From Apostichopus japonicus (lineage: Eukaryota; Echinodermata; Holothuroidea; Aspidochirotida; Stichopodidae), in contig NC_092582.1 in assembly GCF_037975245.1 (NCBI RefSeq), forward strand, positions 10,828,001-10,892,000: a stretch of DNA of 64,000 nucleotides, given 5' to 3'. The translations under genes were made by a program, and so were the position numbers. Shown here piece by piece: positions 12,595 to 22,165 of the stretch. Numbering within the stretch: the stretch's first letter is position 1; the number at the start of each line of letters is the position of its first letter. A model generated the notes under the pieces. That model was not told where the DNA came from, did no database searches, and saw only the letters and a program-made list of their open reading frames with translations.

Positions 12595-13075
12595 GTCCAT
12601 ACAGTGGCGCGATGGCTTGGCGCACTGTACGAGCTGATGAGCGAGGCTCTCTTTTGCATCGGTGGTTCGAGTCCCCGGTGATGACGTCTTTTGCCGATCT
12701 TTTACAGCGAGTGCCTACATGGGGAGCTGTAAGTATTAGTTAATCCACCTAATATCTCAGTCCATACAGTGGCGCGATGGCTTGGCGCACTGTACGAGCT
12801 GATGAGCGAGGCTCTCTTTTGCATCGGTGGTTCGAGTCCCCGGTGATGACGTCTTTTGCCGATCTTTTACAGCGAGTGCCTACATGGGGAGCTGTAAGTA
12901 TTAGTTAATCCACCTAATATCTCAGTCCATACAGTGGCGCGATGGCTTGGCGCACTGTACGAGCTGATGAGCGAGGCTCTCTTTTGCATCGGTGGTTCGA
13001 GTCCCCGGTGATGACGTCTTTTGCCGATCTTTTACAGCGAGTGCCTACATGGGGAGCTGTAAGTATTAGTTAATC

Positions 13076-13789
13076 GACCAAATATCTCAGTCCATACAGT
13101 GGCGCGATGGCGTGGCGCACTGTAGGAGCTGATGAGCGAGGCTCTCTTTTGCATCGGTGGTTCGAGTCCCCGCTGATGACGTCTTTTGCCGATCTTTTAC
13201 AGCGAGTGCCTACATGGGGAGCTGTAAGTATTAGTTAATCGACCGAATATCTCAGTCCATACAGTGGCGCGATGGCGTGGCGCACTGTAGGAGCTGATGA
13301 GCGAGGCTCTCTTTTGCATCGGTGGTTCGAGTCCCCGGTGATGACGTCTTTTGCCGATATTTTACAGCGAGTGCCTACATGGGGAGCTGTAAGTATTAGT
13401 TAATCCACCTAATATCTCAGTCCATACAGTGGCGCGATGGCTTGGCGCACTATGCGAGCTGATGAGCGAGGCTCTCTTTTGCATCGGTGGTTCGAGTCCC
13501 CGGTGATGACGTCTTTTGCCGATCTTTTACAGCGCGTGCCTACATGGGGAGCTGTAAGTATTAGTTAATCCACCTAATATCTCAGTCCATACAGTGGCGC
13601 GATGGCTTGGCGCACTATGCGAGCTGATGAGCGAGGCTCTCTTTTGCATCGGTGGTTCGAGTCCCCGGTGATGACGTCTTTTGCCGATCTTTTACAGCGA
13701 GTGCCTACATGGGGAGCTGTAAGTATTAGTTAATCCACCTTACATCTCATGGGGAGCTGTAAGTATTAGTTAATCCACCTTACATCTCA
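13076..13789 (+). repeat. Higher-order cassette 6 (complete, 714 bp)
   Basis: V1 (13076), V2 (13241), V3 (13406), V4 (13571) and the 40-bp duplication. V3 has GATCTTTT instead of GATATTTT before AGCGCG, a small private difference. Confidence 0.9.
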
Positions 13790-15095
13790 GTCCATACAGT
13801 GGCGCGATGGCTTGGCGCACTGTACGAGCTGATGAGCGAGGCTCTCTTTTGCATCGGTGGTTCGAGTCCCCGGTGATGACGTCTTTTGCCGATCTTTTAC
13901 AGCGAGTGCCTACATGGGGAGCTGTAAGTATTAGTTAATCCACCTAATATCTCAGTCCATACAGTGGCGCGATGGCTTGGCGCACTGTACGAGCTGATGA
14001 GCGAGGCTCTCTTTTGCATCGGTGGTTCGAGTCCCCGGTGATGACGTCTTTTGCCGATCTTTTACAGCGAGTGCCTACATGGGGAGCTGTAAGTATTAGT
14101 TAATCCACCTAATATCTCAGTCCATACAGTGGCGCGATGGCTTGGCGCACTGTACGAGCTGATGAGCGAGGCTCTCTTTTGCATCGGTGGTTCGAGTCCC
14201 CGGTGATGACGTCTTTTGCCGATCTTTTACAGCGAGTGCCTACATGGGGAGCTGTAAGTATTAGTTAATCCACCTAATATCTCAGTCCATACAGTGGCGC
14301 GATGGCTTGGCGCACTGTACGAGCTGATGAGCGAGGCTCTCTTTTGCATCGGTGGTTCGAGTCCCCGGTGATGACGTCTTTTGCCGATCTTTTACAGCGA
14401 GTGCCTACATGGGGAGCTGTAAGTATTAGTTAATCCACCTAATATCTCAGTCCATACAGTGGCGCGATGGCTTGGCGCACTGTACGAGCTGATGAGCGAG
14501 GCTCTCTTTTGCATCGGTGGTTCGAGTCCCCGGTGATGACGTCTTTTGCCGATCTTTTACAGCGAGTGCCTACATGGGGAGCTGTAAGTATTAGTTAATC
14601 CACCTAATATCTCAGTCCATACAGTGGCGCGATGGCTTGGCGCACTGTACGAGCTGATGAGCGAGGCTCTCTTTTGCATCGGTGGTTCGAGTCCCCGGTG
14701 ATGACGTCTTTTGCCGATCTTTTACAGCGAGTGCCTACATGGGGAGCTGTAAGTATTAGTTAATCCACCTAATATCTCAGTCCATACAGTGGCGCGATGG
14801 CTTGGCGCACTGTACGAGCTGATGAGCGAGGCTCTCTTTTGCATCGGTGGTTCGAGTCCCCGGTGATGACGTCTTTTGCCGATCTTTTACAGCGAGTGCC
14901 TACATGGGGAGCTGTAAGTATTAGTTAATCCACCTAATATCTCAGTCCATACAGTGGCGCGATGGCTTGGCGCACTGTACGAGCTGATGAGCGAGGCTCT
15001 CTTTTGCATCGGTGGTTCGAGTCCCCGGTGATGACGTCTTTTGCCGATCTTTTACAGCGAGTGCCTACATGGGGAGCTGTAAGTATTAGTTAATC

Positions 15096-15809
15096 GACCA
15101 AATATCTCAGTCCATACAGTGGCGCGATGGCGTGGCGCACTGTAGGAGCTGATGAGCGAGGCTCTCTTTTGCATCGGTGGTTCGAGTCCCCGGTGATGAC
15201 GTCTTTTGCCGATCTTTTACAGCGAGTGCCTACATGGGGAGCTGTAAGTATTAGTTAATCGACCGAATATCTCAGTCCATACAGTGGCGCGATGGCGTGG
15301 CGCACTGTAGGAGCTGATGAGCGAGGCTCTCTTTTGCATCGGTGGTTCGAGTCCCCGGTGATGACGTCTTTTGCCGATATTTTACAGCGAGTGCCTACAT
15401 GGGGAGCTGTAAGTATTAGTTAATCCACCTAATATCTCAGTCCATACAGTGGCGCGATGGCTTGGCGCACTATGCGAGCTGATGAGCGAGGCTCTCTTTT
15501 GCATCGGTGGTTCGAGTCCCCGGTGATGACGTCTTTTGCCGATATTTTACAGCGCGTGCCTACATGGGGAGCTGTAAGTATTAGTTAATCCACCTAATAT
15601 CTCAGTCCATACAGTGGCGCGATGGCTTGGCGCACTATGCGAGCTGATGAGCGAGGCTCTCTTTTGCATCGGTGGTTCGAGTCCCCGGTGATGACGTCTT
15701 TTGCCGATCTTTTACAGCGAGTGCCTACATGGGGAGCTGTAAGTATTAGTTAATCCACCTTACATCTCATGGGGAGCTGTAAGTATTAGTTAATCCACCT
15801 TACATCTCA
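15096..15809 (+). repeat. Higher-order cassette 7 (complete, 714 bp)
   Basis: V1 (15096), V2 (15261), V3 (15426), V4 (15591) and the 40-bp duplication. V1 has the consensus CCCCGGTG rather than CCCCGCTG, which suggests conversion toward consensus or an ancestral state. Confidence 0.9.
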
Positions 15810-17610
15810 GTCCATACAGTGGCGCGATGGCTTGGCGCACTGTACGAGCTGATGAGCGAGGCTCTCTTTTGCATCGGTGGTTCGAGTCCCCGGTGATGAC
15901 GTCTTTTGCCGATATTTTACAGCGAGTGCCTACATGGGGAGCTGTAAGTATTAGTTAATCCACCTAATATCTCAGTCCATACAGTGGCACGATGGCTTGG
16001 CGCACTGTACGAGCTGATGAGCGAGGCTCTCTTTTGCATCGGTGGTTCGAGTCCCCGGTGATGACGTCTTTTGCCGATCTTTTACAGCGAGTGCCTACAT
16101 GGGGAGCTGTAAGTATTAGTTAATCCACCTAATATCTCAGTCCATACAGTGGCGCGATGGCTTGGCGCGCTGTACGAGCTGATGAGCGAGGCTCTCTTTT
16201 GCATCGGTGGTTCGAGTCCCCGGTGATGACGTCTTTTGCCGATCTTTTACAGCGAGTGCCTACATGGGGAGCTGTAAGTATTAGTTAATCCACCTAATAT
16301 CTCAGTCCATACAGTGGCGCGATGGCTTGGCGCACTGTACGAGCTGATGAGCGAGGCTCTCTTTTGCATCGGTGGTTCGAGTCCCCGGTGATGACGTCTT
16401 TTGCCGATCTTTTACAGCGAGTGCCTACATGGGGAGCTGTAAGTATTAGTTAATCCACCTAATATCTCAGTCCATACAGTGGCGCGATGGCTTGGCGCAC
16501 TGTACGAGCTGATGAGCGAGGCTCTCTTTTGCATCGGTGGTTCGAGTCCCCGGTGATGACGTCTTTTGCCGATCTTTTACAGCGAGTGCCTACATGGGGA
16601 GCTGTAAGTATTAGTTAATCCACCTAATATCTCAGTCCATACAGTGGCGCGATGGCTTGGCGCACTGTACGAGCTGATGAGCGAGGCTCTCTTTTGCATC
16701 GGTGGTTCGAGTCCCCGGTGATGACGTCTTTTGCCGATCTTTTACAGCGAGTGCCTACATGGGGAGCTGTAAGTATTAGTTACTCCACCTAATATCTCAG
16801 TCCATACAGTGGCGCGATGGCTTGGCGCACTGTACGAGCTGATGAGCGAGGCTCTCTTTTGCATCGGTGGTTCGAGTCCCCGGTGATGACGTCTTTTGCC
16901 GATCTTTTACAGCGAGTGCCTACATGGGGAGCTGTAAGTATTAGTTAATCCACCTAATATCTCAGTCCATACAGTGGCGCGATGGCTTGGCGCACTGTAC
17001 GAGCTGATGAGCGAGGCTCTCTTTTGCATCGGTGGTTCGAGTCCCCGGTGATGACGTCTTTTGCCGATCTTTTACAGCGAGTGCCTACATGGGGAGCTGT
17101 AAGTATTAGTTAATCCACCTAATATCTCAGTCCATACAGTGGCGCGATGGCTTGGCGCACTGTACGAGCTGATGAGCGAGGCTCTCTTTTGCATCGGTGG
17201 TTCGAGTCCCCGGTGATGACGTCTTTTGCCGATCTTTTACAGCGAGTGCCTACATGGGGAGCTGTAAGTATTAGTTAATCCACCTAATATCTCAGTCCAT
17301 ACAGTGGCGCGATGGCTTGGCGCACTGTACGAGCTGATGAGCGAGGCTCTCTTTTGCATCGGTGGTTCGAGTCCCCGGTGATGACGTCTTTTGCCGATCT
17401 TTTACAGCGAGTGCCTACATGGGGAGCTGTAAGTATTAGTTAATCCACCTAATATCTCAGTCCATACAGTGGCGCGATGGCTTGGCGCACTGTACGAGCT
17501 GATGAGCGAGGCTCTCTTTTGCATCGGTGGTTCGAGTCCCCGGTGATGACGTCTTTTGCCGATCTTTTACAGCGAGTGCCTACATGGGGAGCTGTAAGTA
17601 TTAGTTAATC

Positions 17611-18324
17611 GACCAAATATCTCAGTCCATACAGTGGCGCGATGGCGTGGCGCACTGTAGGAGCTGATGAGCGAGGCTCTCTTTTGCATCGGTGGTTCGA
17701 GTCCCCGCTGATGACGTCTTTTGCCGATCTTTTACAGCGAGTGCCTACATGGGGAGCTGTAAGTATTAGTTAATCGACCGAATATCTCAGTCCATACAGT
17801 GGCGCGATGGCGTGGCGCACTGTAGGAGCTGATGAGCGAGGCTCTCTTTTGCATCGGTGGTTCGAGTCCCCGGTGATGACGTCTTTTGCCGATATTTTAC
17901 AGCGAGTGCCTACATGGGGAGCTGTAAGTATTAGTTAATCCACCTAATATCTCAGTCCATACAGTTGCGCGATGGCTTGGCGCACTATGCGAGCTGATGA
18001 GCGAGGCTCTCTTTTGCATCGGTGGTTCGAGTCCCCGGTGATGACGTCTTTTGCCGATATTTTACAGCGCGTGCCTACATGGGGAGCTGTAAGTATTAGT
18101 TAATCCACCTAATATCTCAGTCCATACAGTGGCGCGATGGCTTGGCGCACTATGCGAGCTGATGAGCGAGGCTCTCTTTTGCATCGGTGGTTCGAGTCCC
18201 CGGTGATGACGTCTTTTGCCGATCTTTCACAGCGAGTGCCTACATGGGGAGCTGTAAGTATTAGTTAATCCACCTTACATCTCATGGGGAGCTGTAAGTA
18301 TTAGTTAATCCACCTTACATCTCA
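17611..18324 (+). repeat. Higher-order cassette 8 (complete, 714 bp)
   Basis: V1 (17611), V2 (17776), V3 (17941, with a private CAGTTGCGCG), V4 (18106, ending GATCTTTCAC) and the 40-bp duplication at 18275-18324. This is the last cassette in the window. Confidence 0.9.
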
Positions 18325-18480
18325 GTCCATACAGTGGCGCGATGGCTTGGCGCACTGTACGAGCTGATGAGCGAGGCTCTCTTTTGCATCGGTGGTTCGA
18401 GTCCCCGGTGATGACGTCTTTTGCCGATCTTTTACAGCGAGTGCCTACATGGGGAGCTGTAAGTATTAGTTAATCCACCT

Positions 18481-19954
18481 AACATCTCAGTCCATACAGT
18501 GGCGCGATGGCTTGGCGCACTGTACGAGCTGATGAGCGAGGCTCTCTTTTGCATCGGTGGTTCGAGTCCCCGGTGATGACGTCTTTTGCCGATCTTTCAC
18601 AGTAAGTGCTTACATGGGGAGCTGTAAGTATTAGTTAATCCACCTAACATCTCAGTCCATACAGTGGCGCGATGGCTTGGCGCACTGTACGAGCTGATGA
18701 GCGAGGCTCTCTTTTGCATCGGTGGTTCGAGTCCCCGGTGATGACGTCTTTTGCCGATCTTTTACAGCGAGTGCCTACATGGGGAGCTGTAAGTATTAGT
18801 TAATCCACCTAACATCTCAGTCCATACAGTGGCGCGATGGCTTGGCGCACTGTACGAGCTGATGAGCGAGGCTCTCTTTTGCATCGGTGGTTCGAGTCCC
18901 CGGTGATGACGTCTTTTGCCGATCTTTTACAGCGAGTGCTTACATGGGGAGCTGTAAGTATTAGTTAATCCACCTAACAACTCAGTCCATACAGTGGCGC
19001 GATGGCTTGGCGCACTGTACGAGCTGATGAGCGAGGCTCTCTTTTGCATCGGTGGTTCGAGTCCCCGGTGATGACGTCTTTTGCCGATCTTTTACAGCGA
19101 GTGCCTACATGGGGAGCTGTAAGTATTAGTTAATCCACCTAACATCTCAGTCCATACAGTGGCGCGATGGCTTGGCGCACTGTACGAGCTGATGAGCGAG
19201 GCTCTCTTTTGCATCGGTGGTTCGAGTCCCCGGTGATGACGTCTTTTGCCGATCTTTTACAGCGAGTGCCTACATGGGGAGCTGTAAGTATTAGTTAATC
19301 CACCTAACATCTCAGTCCATACAGTGGCGCGATGGCTTGGCGCACTGTACGAGCTGATGAGCGAGGCTCTCTTTTGCATCGGTGGTTCGAGTCCCCGGTG
19401 ATGACGTCTTTTGCCGATCTTTTACAGCGAGTGCCTACATGGGGAGCTGTAAGTATTAGTTAATCCACCTAACATCTCAGTCCATACAGTGGCGCGATGG
19501 CTTGGCGCACTGTACGAGCTGATGAGCGAGGCTCTCTTTTGCATCGGTGGTTCGAGTCCCCGGTGATGACGTCTTTTGCCGATCTTTTACAGCGAGTGCC
19601 TACATGGGGAGCTGTAAGTATTAGTTAATCCACCTAATATCTCAGTCCATACAGTGGCGCGATGGCTTGGCGCACTGTACGAGCTGATGAGCGAGGCTCT
19701 CTTTTGCATCGGTGGTTCGAGTCCCCGGTGATGACGTCTTTTGCCGATCTTTTACAGCGAGTGCCTACATGGGGAGCTGTAAGTATTAGTTAATCCACCT
19801 AACATCTCAGTCCATACAGTGGCGCGATGGCTTGGCGCACTGTACGAGCTGATGAGCGAGGCTCTCTTTTGCATCGGTGGTTCGAGTCCCCGGTGATGAC
19901 GTCTTTTGCCGATCTTTTACAGCGAGTGCCTACATGGGGAGCTGTAAGTATTAG
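18481..19954 (+). repeat. AACAT-variant satellite block left of the insertion
   Basis: Monomers here carry CCACCTAACATC instead of CCACCTAATATC, at 18481, 18646, 18811, 19141, 19306, 19471 and 19801. There is one AACAAC variant at 18976 and one reversion to AATAT at 19636. The same variant continues on the far side of the transposon, which shows the two flanks were one block. Confidence 0.88.
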
Positions 19955-19958
19955 TTAA
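19955..19958. repeat. Left TTAA target site duplication
   Basis: The satellite reads GTATTAGTTAA and then leaves the consensus at 19959. The matching TTAA is at 21214-21217. Deleting the element and one TTAA restores a perfect monomer junction (TTAGTTAATCCACC). Confidence 0.9.
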
Positions 19959-19974
19959 AGGTATTGTCTGGTGG
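19959..19974 (+). repeat. Left terminal inverted repeat
   Basis: AGGTATTGTCTGGTGG directly follows the TTAA. It matches the complement of the right end at 13 of 16 positions, including the uninterrupted ATTGTCTG core. Confidence 0.75.
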
Positions 19975-20229
19975 AAGATTTTGATACATTGTCCTTGTAG
20001 TTATTATTTTTCTCTTTCTAACAATGTAAAAATTGTCCCCATTCGACGTTTTCTTCTTGTAGAAATCTGGTTTTCAAATTCACCAGTTTCTCACCAAAAG
20101 TACCGTTTGTTCGAACGCTTCAATATGGTGTTTGACGTAGTGCTTGCAGATAGGCAGAACAGGCGACTTGAAGTTAGCACTCCCAATTCCGCAGCAAATT
20201 AACTCACGTGTAAGCACATTGAATTGCCT
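19975..20229. other. Left subterminal region of the element, no supported gene
   Basis: An AT-rich stretch. An open frame at 19981-20202 begins at TTG, and its peptide resembles nothing I recognise. The minus strand gives only short frames. I see no transposase motif. Confidence 0.4.
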
Positions 20230-20235
20230 CATATA

Positions 20236-20266
20236 TATATAACGTACATTCTCGCGAACGTATATA
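20236..20266 (+). promoter_or_regulatory. TATA-like tract inside an inverted repeat
   Basis: TATATAA lies at 20236-20242 at the end of an AT alternation. TATATAACGT (20236-20245) and ACGTATATA (20258-20266) form an inverted repeat with one unpaired A. A TCAGT initiator-like motif is at 20276-20280, but its A is 42 bp from the start of the TATA motif, longer than the usual spacing of about 30 bp. This is a possible Pol II promoter of the element, weakly supported. Confidence 0.3.
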
Positions 20267-20358
20267 CTACGATGCTCAGTTGGTGTACTTGTATAGCGTT
20301 ACACATAGTACACTCACACTCAAACCACAGTTCATTAACTGTTCTTCGAAATCGCTGA

Positions 20359-20364
20359 AATAAA
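20359..20364 (+). terminator. AATAAA polyadenylation-signal-like hexamer
   Basis: AATAAA lies about 120 bp downstream of the TATA-like tract. It overlaps sequence resembling the tail of the internal coding-like repeat (compare AAATTCACGG here with AAATTTCACCGG near 20649), so it may simply be a mutated repeat end rather than a real signal. Confidence 0.2.
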
Positions 20365-20389
20365 ATTCACGGATCAAATTAACAGTAAA

Positions 20390-20669
20390 AGGAAACTGAT
20401 AAAGTATTCGTTAAACCGAAAGATGAAACTTGGCGGGATCGATGTCATCGCAGAACTGTCCGATTGTAAACGTTACAGTAGCCTATACACGCGAACATTC
20501 TTCGCGCTGGAGCTGGATACCGCGATGTATAAACAACGAAGAGCCTGCTGTTAAAACTTATCTTGTGTTACACAAAGACCACGAAACCACCGATCTACTA
20601 CATATATTGCGGTTTAAGGAGTTTTTTAAATCATATCTAATTTATAAGAAATTTCACCGGAAATTATTG
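20390..20669 (+). repeat. Internal coding-like tandem repeat, copy 1 (about 280 bp)
   Basis: The landmark GCAGAACTGTCCGATTGT is at 20450 and recurs at 20727, 277 bp later. The start AGGAAACTGATA (20390) matches AAGAAATTGATC (20670). Translated in the frame of 20390, this copy begins RKLI and contains AELSDC and RTFFALELD, then hits a stop because about 5 bp are missing after GCGATGTATA relative to copy 2. Downstream, in another frame, it gives YLVLHKDH, KFHRKL and LKKLIES. Confidence 0.7.
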
Positions 20670-20906
20670 AAGAAATTGATCGAATCGTTGTCAGAGCAGA
20701 ATATAGCGCTGAGAAGCTTAGGCTTCGCAGAACTGTCCGATTGTCAACGTTTGAGTACAGCCTACATGCGAACATTTTTCGCGTTGGAGCTGGATAGCGC
20801 GATGTATAGCCTGAACAACTCAGAGTCTGCTGTTAAAATTTACCTTGTGTTACACAAAGACCACGGAACCACCGCTCAAGTACATGGCGGCTTAAGCAGT
20901 TTTTGA
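20442..20906 (+). pseudogene. Unrecognised repeat protein remnant inside the element
   Basis: I do not recognise this protein. The open frame from the first ATG (20442) to TGA (20904-20906) would give 154 residues; upstream the same frame runs back to a stop at 20424 with only a TTG in between. It crosses both internal repeats. Residues around YLVLHKDHETT from copy 1 are repeated later as YLVLHKDHGTT from copy 2, and the middle reads FKSYLIYKKFHRKLLKKL, basic and possibly helical. The first 40 or so residues are out of frame relative to copy 2, and the last ten are out of frame relative to copy 1. This fits a frameshifted remnant of a protein made of roughly 92-residue repeats rather than an intact gene. 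No signal peptide or membrane segment is evident. An exon captured by a non-autonomous transposon, or a diverged element-encoded protein, are both possible. No splice structure was established. Confidence 0.4.
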
Positions 20907-20949
20907 AAACATATCTAATTTTTAAGAAATTTCACCGGAAATTAAGGAA
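20670..20949 (+). repeat. Internal coding-like tandem repeat, copy 2 (about 280 bp)
   Basis: This copy keeps the frame KKLIES..AELSDC..RTFFALELD..YLVLHKDH before a net 4-bp difference from copy 1 (after GTACAT, near 20885) brings a TGA at 20904. Past the shift the other frame resumes with similarity to copy 1 (KTYLIFKKFHRKL). AAGAAATTTATC near 20948 may start a third, degenerate unit. Many differences between the copies fall at third codon positions or give similar residues, as in once-coding sequence. Confidence 0.65.
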
Positions 20950-21197
20950 GAAATTTATCTGTATACAAACGCTGTTTTTGTTGTGATTACCGTATAGGTA
21001 CTGTGCGGAGGGTGGGTTATGACGCAATCTGCTATGGCAGAGCTGACGTCACGTATTGTACTGTTCAAATCATATTTGAAATGTCTATCCATAACGATTA
21101 AAAAATCGTTTCTCTGTCAAACGCAACATTAGCTTTCTCATACTTTGACAACATGTTTGGAAAATTATTTACTATTTTTTAAGGTAACTTCTTTGGG
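20950..21197. other. Right subterminal region of the element, palindromes and CRE, no gene seen
   Basis: No supportable open frame. It holds a consensus CRE palindrome TGACGTCA (21044-21051), the hairpin TTCAAAT-CAT-ATTTGAA (21064-21080) and the hairpin AACGATT-AAAA-AATCGTT (21093-21110). AT-rich tracts follow up to the right terminus. Such short palindromes are common in subterminal regions of DNA transposons, but no function is shown. Confidence 0.5.
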
Positions 21198-21213
21198 CCA
21201 TCAGACAATCCTT
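21198..21213 (-). repeat. Right terminal inverted repeat
   Basis: CCATCAGACAATCCTT on the plus strand directly precedes TTAA. Its complement matches the left end at 13 of 16 positions. Confidence 0.75.
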
Positions 21214-21217
21214 TTAA
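21214..21217. repeat. Right TTAA target site duplication
   Basis: TTAA is followed by TCCACCTAACATC, so the satellite resumes at exactly the monomer position where it was broken at 19955-19958. Confidence 0.9.
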
Positions 21218-21889
21218 TCCACCTAACATCTCAGTCCATACAGTGGCGCGATGGCTTGGCGCACTGTACGAGCTGATGAGCGAGGCTCTCTTTTGCATCG
21301 GTGGTTCGAGTCCCCGGTGATGACGTCTTTTGCCGATCTTTTACAGCGAGTGCCTACATGGGGAGCTGTAAGTATTAGTTAATCCACCTAACATCTCAGT
21401 CCATACAGTGGCGCGATGGCTTGGCGCACTGTACGAGCTGATGAGCGAGGCTCTCTTTTGCATCGGTGGTTCGAGTCCCCGGTGATGACGTCTTTTGCCG
21501 ATCTTTTACAGCGAGTGCCTACATGGGAAGCTGTAAGTATTAGTTAATCCACCTAACATCTCAGTCCATACAGTGGCGCGATGGCTTGGCGCACTGTACG
21601 AGCTGATGAGCGAGGCTCTCTTTTGCATCGGTGGTTCGAGTCCCCGGTGATGACGTCTTTTGCCGATCTTTTACAGCGAGTGCCTACATGGGGAGCTGTA
21701 AGTATTAGTTAATCCACCTAACATCTCAGTCCATACAGTGGCGCGATGGCTTGGCGCACTGTACGAGCTGATGAGCGAGGCTCTCTTTTGCATCGGTGGT
21801 TCGAGTCCCCGGTGATGACGTCTTTTGCCGATCTTTTACAGCGAGTGCCTACATGGGGAGCTGTAAGTATTAGTTAATCCACCTAACAT
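21218..21889 (+). repeat. AACAT-variant block right of the insertion
   Basis: Five monomers with AACATCTCAG (21225, 21390, 21555, 21720, 21885) continue the block found left of the transposon. The AATAT form returns at 22050. Confidence 0.85.
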
Positions 21890-22165
21890 CTCAGTCCATA
21901 CAGTGGCGCGATGGCTTGGCGCACTGTACGAGCTGATGAGCGAGGCTCTCTTTTGCATCGGTGGTTCGAGTCCCCGGTGATGACGTCTTTTGCCGATCTT
22001 TTACAGCGAGTGCCTACATGGGGAGCTGTAAGTATTAGTTAATCCACCTAATATCTCAGTCCATACAGTGGCGCGATGGCTTGGCGCACTGTACGAGCTG
22101 ATGAGCGAGGCTCTCTTTTGCATCGGTGGTTCGAGTCCCCGGTGATGACGTCTTTTGCCGATCTT

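Larger units (their letters stand above)
1..19958 (+). repeat. 165-bp tRNA-like satellite array, left section
   Basis: This is head-to-tail repetition of a 165-bp monomer: GGTGGTTCGAG recurs at 1, 166, 331 and so on, with exact 165-bp spacing up to the first 40-bp duplication near 9000. About 119 copies are present, all in one orientation. Most copies are identical or differ by one or two bases. The single-base indels common in old satellites are absent here, which indicates recent homogenisation. The monomer contains a Pol III B box, an A-box-like motif, T4 runs, a TGACGTCT motif, one TTAA site, and a splice acceptor and donor pair. No ordinary gene is present. A centromeric or heterochromatic role is inferred only from length, homogeneity and near-nucleosomal period. 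Confidence 0.98.
19959..21213. mobile_element. TTAA-flanked DNA transposon-like insertion, probably non-autonomous
   Basis: A 1,255-bp AT-richer segment interrupts the satellite. It is bounded by an exact TTAA duplication and a 16-bp imperfect terminal inverted repeat: left AGGTATTGTCTGGTGG, right end on the complementary strand AAGGATTGTCTGATGG, 13 of 16 matching with a shared ATTGTCTG core. TTAA duplication is typical of the piggyBac superfamily, but these ends do not begin with the usual CCY, so the family is uncertain. A 3-bp TAA duplication (PIF/Harbinger-like) is a less likely reading. No transposase, reverse transcriptase or integrase is recognisable, so any movement would need enzyme from elsewhere. 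The interior holds a TATA-like tract, an AATAAA hexamer, two decayed copies of a coding-like repeat, a CRE and several short palindromes. Confidence 0.8.

Noticed and set aside
19981-20202. A 73-codon open frame in the left part of the element
   Set aside because: It starts at TTG, has no recognisable motif, and a frame of this length is expected by chance.
20236-20364. A solo LTR defined by the TATA-like tract and AATAAA
   Set aside because: The element ends are inverted, not direct, repeats with a TTAA duplication; there is no TG...CA border or primer-binding site.
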